Assembly (NCBI GenBank): GCA_949517355.1
Contig: CATDIL010000003.1
Location: forward strand, 29,856-93,855
Reading direction: 5' to 3'
Origin: an uncultured Mycoplasmatota bacterium
GTDB lineage: Bacteria > Bacillota_I > Bacilli_A > Mycoplasmatales > Mycoplasmoidaceae
Length of the DNA stretch: 64,000 nucleotides
This document shows, piece after piece, positions 33,130 through 44,133 of this stretch. Numbering within the stretch: position 1 is the first letter of the stretch; each line of letters begins with the position of its first letter. The notes under the pieces were generated by a model. It saw nothing but the letters and a program-made list of their open reading frames with translations. It did not search any database and had not been told where the DNA came from. The position numbers and the translations under genes were made by a program.

Positions 33130-34080
33130 ATGCCAGTTTACAAAGATACTTCTAATGATTCAAATACTTATGATGCTCTAATAATTGGAGCAGGACCTGC
33201 TGGTTTAACGGCAGCTATTTATTTATGCCGCGCTCAATATAAAGTAGGATTTATCGAAAAAGATGTACCGGGTGGAAAGATAGTTAATACTCCACGTGTT
33301 GAAAATTACCCGGGTGCTGGTAAAACAGACGGTGCTGATTTAGCATTAAAAATGTATCAGCAAGCTGTTGATCTTGGAGCACAATACATTTATGGTAATG
33401 TTTCTAATTTTGATTCTAATGGACGTTATTTTAGAGTTTATACAGAAGATGGTGTTACAAGATATTGTAAAACATTGCTAATAGCTTCTGGAACTACTGA
33501 AAATAAATTAGATTTACCTAATGAAAAAGAATTGGAAGGTAAAGGTATTTCTCATTGTGCAATTTGCGATGGATCATTTACTCAAGATAAAAATGTAGCA
33601 ATTGTAGGAAGTGGAGCAGGGGCGTTAGGGAATGCTTTATATTTATCATCAATTGCAAAGCATGTATACATGCTTAATAGATCTGAACAATATAAAGACA
33701 AACAAGATTTCTTAAAACAAATTGCTACAAAAGAAAATGTTTCAATTTCTTACAATACAAAAGTTACTAAATTAATAGGTCAAAATAAACTTGAAGCAGT
33801 TGAGGTTACTGATTCTAAAACAAACGAAACTAAGAAATTAGATGTTTCATATTTATTTGTTTATGTAGGAAGCAATGCTTCAACAGATTTTATTACTGAT
33901 AAATCAATCATCAGAGAAAACGGAACAATTGCAGTCAATGAAAACATGCAAACATCAATTCCTGGTTTATATGCAATAGGTGATGTTAATAAAATTAAAG
34001 TAAGACAAATAACAGTCGCATGCGCTGATGGAACGATAGCTGCACTAAATGCTGTTAATTATTTAGAAAAATGGAAGTAA
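33130..34080 (+). CDS. trxB: Thioredoxin reductase
   Basis: FAD enzyme passing NADPH electrons to thioredoxin. 316 residues. FAD site ALIIGAGPAGLTAA near the N-terminus, redox pair Cys143-Ala-Ile-Cys146 in SHCAICDG, NADP site VGSGAGALGNAL, and the C-terminal IPGLYAIGDVNKIKVRQITV. Main disulfide-reducing system here, as mycoplasmas usually lack glutathione. Its 3' end overlaps whiA by 10 bases. Confidence 0.96.
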   Translation: MPVYKDTSNDSNTYDALIIGAGPAGLTAAIYLCRAQYKVGFIEKDVPGGKIVNTPRVENYPGAGKTDGADLALKMYQQAVDLGAQYIYGNVSNFDSNGRYFRVYTEDGVTRYCKTLLIASGTTENKLDLPNEKELEGKGISHCAICDGSFTQDKNVAIVGSGAGALGNALYLSSIAKHVYMLNRSEQYKDKQDFLKQIATKENVSISYNTKVTKLIGQNKLEAVEVTDSKTNETKKLDVSYLFVYVGSNASTDFITDKSIIRENGTIAVNENMQTSIPGLYAIGDVNKIKVRQITVACADGTIAALNAVNYLEKWK

Positions 34081-34979
34081 AACAAACTTTCAGTGAAAAG
34101 CTAAAGAGTGAGCTGTGTAGTAATGTTTATAGTAATCAAGCACAAAAAGCTATTCTTTATTCATTCTTAAGTAATTCATTGTCAATTAGTTTAACAAACA
34201 AAGGAGAAATTTGAGAACTTAAATCTCAGTTTTTCTTTATTATCAAATTCATGTCTGATTTATTTACAGAATTATATGATGTAAAAAAATCAGTAATGTT
34301 TACAGGCATTAACAAAATTAACAATCATCGAGTTTATATGTTAAGAGTTACAGGTAACTTTCAACAAATAACAACTGATTTAGGATTGTTAAAAAAACCT
34401 GTTGATGTAATTAAAACAACAGCACAAATGAAAGGTTTTTTAGTTGGTGCTTTTTTATCTGGTGGTAGTATTAGTTCATCAAACGATCGGAGATATCATT
34501 TGGAAATTCGTTCAAATAATGTAGCATATTTGTTATTTATTCAGACAATATTAAATAAATTTAATATTTCAATTGCTTTAAGCCAAAGAAGAAATAGTTA
34601 CTTTTTATACATTAAAAAGAGTTACGATATTTCAGATTTTTTAAAACTTATAGGTGCCAATAATTGCATGTTGGAATTTGAAGACACAAAAATTTCAAGA
34701 GATTTATTTACCCAAATGAATAGATTAAATAATCTTGATATTTCTAATATTAAAAAGTCAACTTCTGCTGGTAATAAACAGATTCGAAAGATTAGACAAA
34801 TTATGAACACTAAAATTTATGAAAAACAAAGTAAAAAATTTAAAATATTTTGCCAATTAAGATTAGAAAATGAGGATGCTTCGTTAAGTGAATTGTCAAA
34901 ATTGTTTTTAGAAAAATATAACATTAAAATTAATAGAACTTCCATTAATCACTATGTGATTAAATTAAAAAAACTTTAA
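34071..34979 (+). CDS. whiA: WhiA-family DNA-binding protein
   Basis: 302 residues. N-terminal LAGLIDADG-like domain (GAFLSGGSISSSNDRRYHLE) and a C-terminal helix-turn-helix (DASLSELSKLFLEKYNIKI, then NRTSINHYVIKL). In Gram-positives WhiA affects division and chromosome segregation; its task in Mollicutes is unclear. Start ATG 34071 lies inside the trxB end. TGA in KGEIWELK is Trp. Convergent overlap of 4 bases with the gene at 34976. Confidence 0.9.
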
Positions 34980-35278
34980 TTTAACAAATAAACTTCATAC
35001 CCATGATATTCTAAAAATCTGTAATATTGAGCCATATGATGATATTCGCCTAAAATTATGATTTTTTTAGTTTTATCTAGAACGTTTTTATATACTTTTT
35101 TAAATTCTCCAGGAACAATAAGAACAGAAAAAAGAATATGATTATTTGTTCATTCTTCTCTTGGCATTACATGAACTAATTGATAATCAATATTTCTTGA
35201 TAAATTTTTCAAGTTTTTACTTTCAATATATTTTGGTCTAATATCTTTCTTGAAAATATTTTTTAAGATATTCCTCAT
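34976..35278 (-). CDS. Hypothetical protein, 100 residues
   Basis: Starts MRNILKNIFKKDIRPKYIES and ends YYRFLEYHGYEVYLLN, with one TGA (Trp) in PREEWTNNH. The order is a basic N-terminus, then a strand-like VLIVPGEF segment, then KKIIILGEYH, compatible with a small alpha/beta fold. No signal peptide. Divergent from secG, with a 23-base gap. No family recognised. Coding is supported by an uninterrupted frame filling the space exactly between whiA and secG. Confidence 0.7.
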
Positions 35279-35301
35279 AACAATATTATAATTTTATTAA
35301 T

Positions 35302-35535
35302 ATGTCAGCATCATCAATTATCATATTAGTTATTTCAATTATTTGTTTGATCATTGGTTTACTATTATCAGGAAACGGATCGACAAATGGTTTAACTAAT
35401 ATTATTGGACAAGATCTAGAATTATTTAAGAAAACCAAAGACCGTGGTTTTGTTAAAATTTTACAAATGTTAATGTTCTTCTTGATGATCATCATGCTTG
35501 TTTTACTTATTGTTTCAATTAAATGTAACTGATAA
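35302..35535 (+). CDS. secG: Preprotein translocase subunit SecG
   Basis: 77 residues, two hydrophobic segments flanking the conserved loop GLTNIIGQDLELFKKTKDRG. It helps the SecY channel (5983). The last codon is TGA (Trp) followed by TAA. TATAAT at 35287-35292 lies 9 bases before the ATG. secG-rnr-smpB is a conserved Gram-positive block. Confidence 0.92.
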
Positions 35536-35543
35536 CTTTTGTT

Positions 35544-37697
35544 ATGGCAGCTAATTTAAGTGAACTTATTGAAAAGACAGTTAAAGAAGACGGGAGACCA
35601 ATTCCTAAAGGCGTTTTAATACATAAAGTATTAAAACAAAACAAAGATTTTAAATGCAATGAAGTAGATAAACAGATTCAAGAACTTATTAAATCTGGCA
35701 TTCTTAAAGTTTTAAGTAAATCTCAAAAAATAGTTACAGGATATGAAACAGCAGAAGTAGATAATTCTAAAACATATGTTGGTACTATTTCTGTTAATGC
35801 TAAAGGATCAGGTTTTATTACTCTTGATGGTAAACAAAAATGTGAATATTTTGTTTATAGAACAAATCTTAATGGTGCATTAAGTGGTGATAAAGTCGAG
35901 TTTGCTTTATTAAAAAAAGAACCTCAAAAAGATTTAAGAGATAGTATTGTTTTAAAAGTTATTGAACATGGTAAAGATTTTTATACAGGGTTAATTACTA
36001 TTAATTCTGATGGTAGTTACACAGTTAAATTAGATGATGAAAAAATGTACTTACCAGTAAAACTTGATGATATTCATGGTTTGGTAACTGGTCAAAAAGT
36101 TTTAATTAAAATTCATAAATATGAACAAGATGCAGCTTATGGTACAATATCTAGAATTATTGGGCATGCATCTGATGTTGGTGTTGATATTCTTTCGATT
36201 GTATATGACAATGGAGTTGAACCTGATTTCACACAAGATGTTTTAGAATATGCTAGAAACATTACTTTAAACATTGATGAAACTCAAAGAAAAATCAGAA
36301 AAGATTTGACTAATCTTCCAATAGTTACAATTGATCCAGCAACTTCAAAAGACTTTGATGATGCTATTTATGTTAAGAAAAATTCAGATGATGAATATTT
36401 CTTATCTGTTTCAATTGCTGATGTTAGTCACTATGTAAGATATCAATCTGTGCTTGATGAAGCAGCATTAAAAAGAGGATGTTCTATCTACCTAGTAGAT
36501 AGAGTTATTCCGATGTTACCTCACAATTTGTCTGATGACATTTGTTCATTAAATCCTGATGTAGAAAGACTTACAATAACATGTGATATGTTAATTGATA
36601 AAACAGGAAAAATTAAAGATATTAAAGTCTTTCCAGCAATTATTAAAAGTCACAGACGTTTCAGTTATGATGAAGTTAATGACTATTTTGATGGTAAATC
36701 AAAATTAGAAAAAGATACAGATGAAGTTAAAGTAATGTTAAATGATGCTTTAGAGCTTCATAAAATTCTTGATGCTGAAAAACACAGAAGAGGATATATT
36801 TCTTTTGAAATTCCAGAGCCTATCATTAAACTTGATGATAAAGGTTTCCCAATTGAAATTTTAACTAGAAAATTGGGTCGTGCTCAAAACATGATTGAAA
36901 ATTTCATGGTTGCTGCTAATGAAGCTATAACAATTTATGCTAATAGAAAGAAGTGGCCTTTTGTTTATCGTATTCATGATAAACCAAATGAAGATAGACT
37001 TGCTGTTTTTGCATTAGAATCTAAGAAACTAGGATTTAAAATTACTACCGAATTAGAAGACATAACTTCTAAGGATATTTCTCAATGGTTGGAAGATAAT
37101 AAAGATAACAAAAACTTAGATCTTATCAACTTAATGTTATTAAGAAGTATGGCAAAAGCTAAATATTCGATAGAAAATTTAGGCCATTTTGGTTTAGCTC
37201 TTGAAAACTATACCCACTTTACTTCTCCAATTAGACGTTATCCAGATTTGTTAGTCCACAGAATTTTCTGAATGTATGAATTCCAAAAGAATGAATATTC
37301 TTCTAATAGAGATTCGTTTGCTGAACAACTTTCAAAATTCTGTGACATGTCAAGCAAAAATGAATTAATCGCTATTAAGTGTGAAAATGACGTTAATGCA
37401 ATGAAGTTTGCCGAATACATGACTAAGCACATTGGCGAAGAATTTGAAGGATTTGTATCAGCTGTTTCAAATTTCGGGGTGTTTGTAGAATTGCCAAACA
37501 CAATAGAAGGTATGATTAAATTATCAGATTTAGGTAACGATTACTTTACTTACAACGAAAAAACTAAACAATTAATTGGTAAGAAATCAGGAATCATTTA
37601 TTCTTTAGGAAGTAAAGTAATTGTTAAGGTATTAGCAGCAAACAAAGAAACTAGAAAGATTGAGTTCTCTTTAGTTAAATTCTTAGGCAACAGATAA
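35544..37697 (+). CDS. rnr: Ribonuclease R
   Basis: 3'-5' exonuclease of the RNB family, 717 residues. N-terminal helix-turn-helix-like region, cold-shock domains, catalytic ITIDPATSKDFDDAI with the metal-binding Asp residues, and a C-terminal S1 domain (EFEGFVSAVSNFGVFVELP, about 630-700). One TGA Trp at 37269-37271. It degrades structured RNA and, with SmpB encoded next, takes part in trans-translation quality control. Confidence 0.96.
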
Positions 37698-37698
37698 T

Positions 37699-38130
37699 AT
37701 GAAACTTTTATTTCCTAATAAAAAAGTTAAATTTAATTACTTTATTCTTGACACTTATGAATGTGGAATTGAATTAAAAGGTACAGAAGTTAAATCAATT
37801 ATGAAAGCAAACGCAAACATTGATGAAGCCTTTGCTATTATTCGTCACAATGAAGCTTATGTAATCAATATGTATGTTGCTCCCTTTAAAGAAGGTAATA
37901 TCAACAATGTTGATTCAAGCCGTAATCGTAAGTTATTGCTTCATAAAGACGAAATTATTAAGATTGATTACAAACTTAAAAAAGATCGTCTTACATTAGT
38001 ACCAACCAAAGTTTATTTAAATAATGGCAAGATCAAAATGGAAATTGCTATTTGTAAATCTAAAAAAGCTCCTGATAAGAGAGAAGATATTAAAAAAAGA
38101 GACGCCGACAGAGAGCGCCTCAAATATTAA
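37699..38130 (+). CDS. smpB: SsrA-binding protein SmpB
   Basis: 143 residues. Binds tmRNA and brings it to stalled ribosomes. Conserved ILDTYECGIELKGTEVKSI, IINMYV-type strand and the basic C-terminal tail (KKAPDKREDIKKRDADRERL). The gene starts 1 base after the rnr stop region. No ssrA gene was found in this window. Confidence 0.95.
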   Translation: MKLLFPNKKVKFNYFILDTYECGIELKGTEVKSIMKANANIDEAFAIIRHNEAYVINMYVAPFKEGNINNVDSSRNRKLLLHKDEIIKIDYKLKKDRLTLVPTKVYLNNGKIKMEIAICKSKKAPDKREDIKKRDADRERLKY

Positions 38131-38137
38131 TTTATTC

Positions 38138-38163
38138 TTAAGAAGATTAATAATCTTTCTTAG
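38138..38163. terminator. Possible shared hairpin between smpB and rubrerythrin
   Basis: An inverted repeat of about 10 bp (AAGAAGATTA with TAATCTTTCTT, one bulged base) lies just after the smpB stop and contains the rubrerythrin stop. It could end both convergent genes, but the T tracts are weak. Confidence 0.4.
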
Positions 38164-38689
38164 TTACTTTAAAGTAAGCTTGCGGATGGTTGCAAACAGG
38201 ACAAACTGCAGGTGCGTTTTTTGACGAAACTACATGACCACAATTTAAACAAATCCAACTTTCTTTAGTAGATTTCTTGAATACAGTTTTCATTTTTAAG
38301 TTATTTAACAAAGCGGCATATCTTTCTTCATGATGTTTTTCAATAGCGGCAACACCTTCAAATTTAGCAGCAATTTCAACAAAGCCTTCAGCTCTTGCTT
38401 CTTTTGCCATTCTTTTGTACATTTCTGATCATTCACCATGTTCTCCTTTTGCTGCATCTAACAAGTTAACTTGAGTTGAAGGAATTTTACCTCCATGTAA
38501 GTATTTGAATCATAGTTTAGCGTGTTCTTTTTCATTGCCAGCTGTTTCTTCAAAAATGTTTTGGATTTGAACATATCCATCTTTTTTTGCTTGAGAAGCA
38601 TAGTATGTATATTTATTTCTTGCTTGTGATTCACCAGCAAATGCTTCTCATAAATTTTTTTCAGTTTTTGTACCTTTTAGACTTTTCAT
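38147..38689 (-). CDS. rbr: Rubrerythrin
   Basis: 180 residues. A ferritin-like diiron four-helix domain carries Glu20, Glu53 and His56 (E-x2-H) and a second E-x2-H at Glu117/His120. A C-terminal rubredoxin domain has its iron ligands at Cys147, Cys150, Cys163 and Cys166. It reduces hydrogen peroxide to water in anaerobes. TGA codons are Trp. Rare in Mollicutes, so acquisition from an anaerobic Firmicute is likely. Divergent from feoAB with a 65-base spacer holding a palindrome. Confidence 0.93.
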
Positions 38690-38706
38690 AATTTTCTCTA
38701 TGTTTA

Positions 38707-38723
38707 TATATAATAATTATATA
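38707..38723. promoter_or_regulatory. Fur/PerR-like palindrome in the rbr/feoA divergent promoter
   Basis: Perfect 8-1-8 inverted repeat. Its central 15 bases, ATATAATAATTATAT, agree with the PerR consensus TTATAATnATTATAA at 12 of 14 informative positions. It contains TATAAT on both strands (38709-38714 and 38716-38721), so it may be the two -10 boxes, an operator, or both. Established: Fur-family boxes have this 7-1-7 symmetry. Inferred: control by iron or peroxide. Confidence 0.5.
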
Positions 38724-38754
38724 CTTCAAATAAAAATTTGTAGAATTTTGCCCG

Positions 38755-38991
38755 ATGATCTTATCTAATAAATTAGTTAATAAAAAAGTAGTAATTAACA
38801 AGTTGAGTTTTAATGATAAACAAATCCTTCATAAACTTAACAATGTTGGTATCACTCCGGGATCTATTATTAAAATATTAGACTATCAAGATTCTAAAAA
38901 TATTGTGCACATCTTATCTCATGGTGTGCAATATGTGTTAAGAGAAAAAGATTGTATGAAAATAGATGTCAATGTTGTTCAAGAAGCATAA
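38755..38991 (+). CDS. feoA: FeoA-type ferrous iron transport protein
   Basis: 78 residues with the SH3-like FeoA pattern: INKLSFNDKQILHKLNNVGITPGSIIKIL, then VQYVLREKDCMKIDV. Works with FeoB in ferrous iron uptake. The feoB start lies 20 bases inside its 3' end in another frame. Confidence 0.85.
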   Translation: MILSNKLVNKKVVINKLSFNDKQILHKLNNVGITPGSIIKILDYQDSKNIVHILSHGVQYVLREKDCMKIDVNVVQEA

Positions 38992-41077
38992 TCATGAATA
39001 TCATGATAATCTAATATTTAATGATTGACATGATAGTAAAGAAAGAGATAAAGCAAATGAGAAAATTGTTAGAGTAAGTAACAATATTCTTTTGATTGGT
39101 GCTCCAAATGTTGGTAAATCAACTTTTTTTAATAAAATTACTAATGGAACAGTTGCGGTATCAAACATTGATCGTTTAACTGTTAGTAACTCTGTTGCAA
39201 AACTTAAAAAAGATAAATCAATAAATATAGTAGATTTACCTGGTATTTATAATTTGTCTCACCCAATTGATGAAGAGTTAGTTGTGGCTCATGAATTAGC
39301 TCATGAACGTTTTAGTAAAATTGCCAATATAATTGGTGCTCAATCTATTGAACGTGATTTATTTTTAACATTACAAATTGCAGAAACAGGGTTATTAAGC
39401 AATTTGGTTATCAATATGGTTGATGAAGTAGATAAATCTCAATTGCTAGTTAATAAATTATCTAAATATTTAAATAACATTAACATTTCATTATGCCAAG
39501 CAAATAAAAGTGTTGGTTTACAACAAGTAACTAAAGGATTTATTAAAAATAATCCAATTAGCCCTAATGTTGTTAAGTATTCTTCTAACATTGAAACTTT
39601 AATTAAAAAGATTTCATCAATTTTACCTCATACAAAAATTAGCAAACGTTATTATGCTATTATGTTATTGGAAAATAATGAATATGTTCATCAACGTTTG
39701 GCTAAGAAACAAAAAGAAATATATGTTAAAATTAAAGAAATTTTAAAAAACACAGATTTGGATAAAATTTCTAATGAAATTTTAAATACAAAAAAAAATT
39801 ACATTAAAAAAATCATTAAAGATTGTTTTAAATCATTTGATAAATATTTAGACAAGAACAAAGCAAAACAATATAAATTTGACAAAAAAATATTAAAGAA
39901 GTGAATAGGTATTCCTGCATTCTTTTTGCTATTAATACTAATCTATTACATCACATTTGGTCCATATATGGGCGGAAGTCTTAAAGATTACTTTGACAAA
40001 TTCCTAAATGATATTGTAGCTGATGAATGATTAAATAAATTATTTGACCAAATCGGAGCTAATACATTTGTTAAAGGATTATTTGTTGATGGAGTCTTTA
40101 AAGGTTTCTTTGCGGTTGTATCATTTACTCCAATTCTGATTATTTTATTTACTTTAGTAAATATCATCCAACAAATAGGGATATTATCAAGAGTATCTAT
40201 TTTATTAGATGATGCACTTGGTAAATTTGGTATTAGCGGAAGAAGTGTTATTACATTATTAACAGGATTTGGATGTAACGTCCCAGCAATTATGATGGCA
40301 CGTAGTTCATCGTCTAAGAAAGAGAGAATAATTTCTGTCTTAATTTCTCCATTTATTGTATGTAGTGCTAGAATAATGGTTATTTGTTTTGTATGTAATG
40401 CAATATTGTCACCAACATATGGATGAGTGTTAATGATTTTCTTAATCTTTTTTAGTGGATTAGTTGCATTAATTATGGGTTTAGTTTTTTCTGAAACATT
40501 ATTTAGAAAAGTAAAATCATTCTTTATGATCGAAATGGTTGACTGACGTAAACCGGATTTCTTAGTGATCTTTAAATTAGTTTGATTGGAATTAAAAGAA
40601 TTTATTAAAAAAGCCGGATTAATTATTGTTGCAGCTAATTTCTTAATTTGACTATTCTTACATTTATGTCCTAATGGTACATTAGGAGATGAAGATATTG
40701 AACAATCGTTGCTTGCTTATTTTTCTAAGGGAATTAACTATATCTTATATCCTTGTGGTTTTTACAATGATGATGGATGAAAATTAACTGCGTCATTAAT
40801 TACTGCTTTTCCTGCTAAAGAAATTGCAATCACAAACCTTGGTTTGTTATTTCCTGAAGGATTCTCTAGTTACTTTAATGTTCCTGATCATATAGCACAA
40901 GGATTGAGTTACATATTCATTTTAATGTTTTATTTGCCATGTGCTGCCACTATTCCAGCAATTAAAAAAGAATCTAATTGAAGATACCTATTCATTCATC
41001 TAGGTAGTTCAATTAGTGTTTCTTATATTTTAGGAATAATTGTTTATTGAATTAGTTACGCAATACTAAGAATTTAA
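38972..41077 (+). CDS. feoB: FeoB ferrous iron transporter
   Basis: 701 residues: N-terminal G domain, then a multi-helix membrane domain. ATG 38972 gives MLFKKHNHEYHDN, a His-rich start that may bind metal; the frame is open from there. G1 GAPNVGKST at 42-50, G3 DLPGIY, G4 NMVDE. The membrane part has the gate motif GCNVPAIMMARSS and a second gate region near the C-terminus. TGA codons are Trp. Overlaps feoA by 20 bases and the gene at 41066 by 12. Confidence 0.93.
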
Positions 41078-41698
41078 TTTAATAAATTTTTTATAAGGCA
41101 AAGCCTTTACTTTCTTTTCAAATGGTTTTTGATAAAATTCAGCAGAATACATATTGTAGTTTTTATGTTGTGTTTTAATCAATACAGGCTTTTTAAAAAA
41201 TAACATGTCTAATCCTTCTCATATTAAAACTCATGAAATGATTTCAAAAATGATGTTAGCTACTTTTCAATCATTCTTTACAAACAAACCAAATAAAATT
41301 GTACAAATGATAACAACAATACCTGATAACAAACACCATAAAATGTTTTTATTAATCTTCTTAATTTCTCTAGCAGTCATTAACATTTCATATTTAAAGA
41401 AAGACTTGTAAAGTCTTTCGAATTTTTCTGCTTCTTGCTTTTTAACATTACGATCAATGTTAACTGCCACTTTATCATATGCAAATGCATCTCTATAAGT
41501 CTTTAAATATTCCTTAAATCTAGAATCTAATGAAATAGAATCATCATCACCATCTATATAGAAAGATTGTTCTACTTCACTTTTATAGAATTGCAAAAGC
41601 ACACGATCTTTACTATCATAAGTCACGGAGTGTTCCATTTTCTCTAATTCTTGCTTTTGCAACTTCTTAATTTCTCTTCATTCTTTAAATTTACTCAT
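41066..41698 (-). CDS. Membrane protein, function unknown
   Basis: 210 residues, MSKFKEWREIKKLQKQE at the start, with TGA as Trp. The first ~105 residues are charged and probably cytosolic and coiled-coil-forming. Two hydrophobic helices follow (ILWCLLSGIVVIICTILFGL, then IIFEIISWVLIWEGLDMLFF), then a basic tail. No family recognised. It is convergent with feoB and overlaps its stop. Confidence 0.75.
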
Positions 41699-41721
41699 AT
41701 TAATGATTATATAAACAAAAA

Positions 41722-41748
41722 AATAACACTTTTTACAAAGTGTTATTG
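41722..41748 (-). terminator. Terminator after tRNA-Leu
   Basis: Perfect 11-bp stem (41722-41732 with 41737-41747), 4-base loop, and on the - strand a run of seven T. It separates tRNA-Leu from the membrane protein gene. Confidence 0.85.
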
Positions 41749-41758
41749 GAATTATTAA

Positions 41759-41842
41759 TGGTGCACTCGAAGGGACTTGAACCCCCACTCATTAAGAATT
41801 AGATCCTAAGTCTAACGCGTCTGCCAGTTCCGCCACGAGTGC
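41759..41842 (-). tRNA. tRNA-Leu (anticodon TAG)
   Basis: 84-base class II tRNA on the - strand. Acceptor GCACTCG/CGAGTGC, D arm with GCGG and GGCAGAC, anticodon loop CTTAGGA (TAG, reading CUN), a long variable arm, T arm with GTTCAAGTC, A discriminator and encoded CCA. Divergent from tkt. Confidence 0.93.
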
Positions 41843-41893
41843 GCATTTAAATTATATTAATTATATATTTAATTACTTTATAATTTATTTTGT

Positions 41894-43894
41894 ATGTGAA
41901 GTAAGTATACAAGTAAATACACTCAACTAGCAGTTAACACAATTAGGATGTTGGGTGTTGACGCAATTTCAAGAGCGCAATCAGGTCATCCTGGAATAGT
42001 TTTAGGAGCAGCGCCAATAATGTATGCTCTATTTAGAAACCATTTAATATATAACCCAGAAAACCCTGGTTTCTTTAATAGAGACCATTTTGTTTTATCA
42101 GCAGGTCATGGTAGTGCGTTGTTGTATGCAACAATGCTACTAGCAGGCTACGAAGATATTAATATTGAAGATCTTATGAATTTTAGACAACTAGGATCTA
42201 AAACGGCAGGTCATCCAGAAAATATTTTATTAAAAGGTGTTGAGGTATCGACTGGTCCATTAGGACAAGGTGTAGCAATGGCTGTTGGATTAGCAATTGC
42301 TGAAAAAAAACTAGCCAATGAATTTAATAAATCAATTAAAGTCATTGATCATTACACATATTGTTTATTTGGTGATGGATGTTTAGAAGAAGGTATTTTC
42401 TATGAAGCCATTAATGTTGCTGGCAACTTAGGTCTTAACAAATTAATCATGTTGTATGATTCTAATAAAGTTCAATTAGACGGAAGAGTTTCTGATTCTA
42501 CTAGAATCAAAGTTAGAAAATTATTTAAAAGTGCTAGATGAAATTATATTAAAGTACGTAATGCAAATAATGTGGCGGCAATATCACGTGCTATAGAATT
42601 AGCAAAACATTCATTAAAACCAACAGTGATTGAATGTCAATCAACCATTGGATATGGATCAAGACATGCTGATTCAAATAAATGTCATGGTGCTCCGTTT
42701 ACAGAAGAAGAAATTAAAGAAATTAGAAAAGATTTAAAATACAACATTCCTCCATTTGTTATTCACGAAAATGCTAAGAAAGATTTTGAGTTATTTAAAA
42801 AACGTGGTAAATTAGCTCAACAAAAATTCAATAGAAGCATTAACGTGTTGGAAGCTAAGAATTTAGCTTTATACCAACAATTGCTTAGTCTAACAAGAAA
42901 TGAATTTAATTTTTCTCTTGACTGATATGCTAATTATCAACAAAAACAAAAAGAAGCTACTAGAAACATCTTTGGTGAAGCTTTGCAATTATATTTAGAA
43001 AATAACCCTACATTCTTAACATTGATTGCAGATTTGTCTTCATCAACTAAAATTAAGCACAAGAAATCTTTAGCCATAACAAAAAATTATTTTGAACCAC
43101 AAAATATTAATATTGGTGTAAGAGAATTCGCAATGGAAGCCATTGGCAATGGAATATGTGCCCACGGAGGATGCAGAGCAATCGGTTCTACATTCTTGAG
43201 CTTTAGTGATTACTGTAAACCCGCAACTAGATTAGGTGCTGTTTCACATTTACCAATGTGTACAGTTTATTCTCATGATTCAATTACTGTTGGAGAAGAT
43301 GGTCCAACTCACCAACCTATCGAACAATTGCAAATGTTAAGAAGTATTCCTAACCATTATTTGTTTAGACCAGCAAACTTTAATGAATGTTTAGGTGTTA
43401 TTTACATGATTAATAAAATTAAAGATCGTCCAATAAGTGTTGCAACTAGTCGTGCTGCTTTCAATCAAGCAAATGGTTCGTTTACAAACACTGCTAATGG
43501 TGGTTATGTAATTAAAGAATATGAAAATCCAGTAATTAACATCATCGCTACTGGATCAGAAGTTGCTCTTGCTATTGCGGTAGCAGAAAGATTGTCTAAG
43601 AAAAATATTAAGTCAGTAGTTATTTCTATGCCTTGTTTAGAATTGTTCTATGAACAATCTAAATCATACAAAGAATCTATTCTTGGTAATAGACCAACAG
43701 TGTCTATTGAATATGGATCAACTACATGCTGACATAAAATTGCTGATCTAACAATTGGTATTGATACCTTTGGTATGTCTGGTAAACCAGCAACTGTAGT
43801 AGATCATTTTAAATTGAATGAAACTTCAATAAGTGATAAAATTAATAAGTGATACTTAAATTTAAAGAAAACAACTAAGACTACAAGGAGATAA
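41894..43894 (+). CDS. tkt: Transketolase
   Basis: Thiamine diphosphate enzyme of the non-oxidative pentose phosphate pathway, 666 residues. The start MWSKYTSKYTQLAVNTIRML was set at ATG 41894 (second codon TGA = Trp). TPP site GDGCLEEGIFYEAIN with DSNKVQLDG, and PYR-domain SHDSITVGEDGPTHQPIEQL. TATAAT 41879-41884 lies 9 bases before the ATG. Its last codons hold AAGGAG (43885-43890), the ribosome binding site of the next gene. Confidence 0.95.
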
Positions 43895-43896
43895 AT

Positions 43897-44133
43897 ATGA
43901 GTGCAGGTGTAATTTGTGGAATAGTATTTGGAATAATTGGTGCTTTAATCGTTGGAGCAATTATTGGATTTTATCTATCTCAAAAATATTTCAAAAAACA
44001 ATTGGATGAAAACCCTCCAATTACAGAACAACAAATCAGAGCGATGTATGCTCAAATGGGAAGAAAACCATCAGAACAACAAGTAAAGCAAATGATGGCT
44101 ATCTTTAGAAGAAATAACAAATCTAAGAAGTAA
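43897..44133 (+). CDS. UPF0154 family membrane protein
   Basis: 78 residues: one N-terminal membrane helix (VICGIVFGIIGALIVGAIIG), then PPITEQQIRAMYAQMGRKPSE, which is diagnostic of the small Gram-positive UPF0154 family. Function not known. Starts 2 bases after tkt, a common neighbour, and its stop overlaps the engB start by one base. Confidence 0.88.
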   Translation: MSAGVICGIVFGIIGALIVGAIIGFYLSQKYFKKQLDENPPITEQQIRAMYAQMGRKPSEQQVKQMMAIFRRNNKSKK

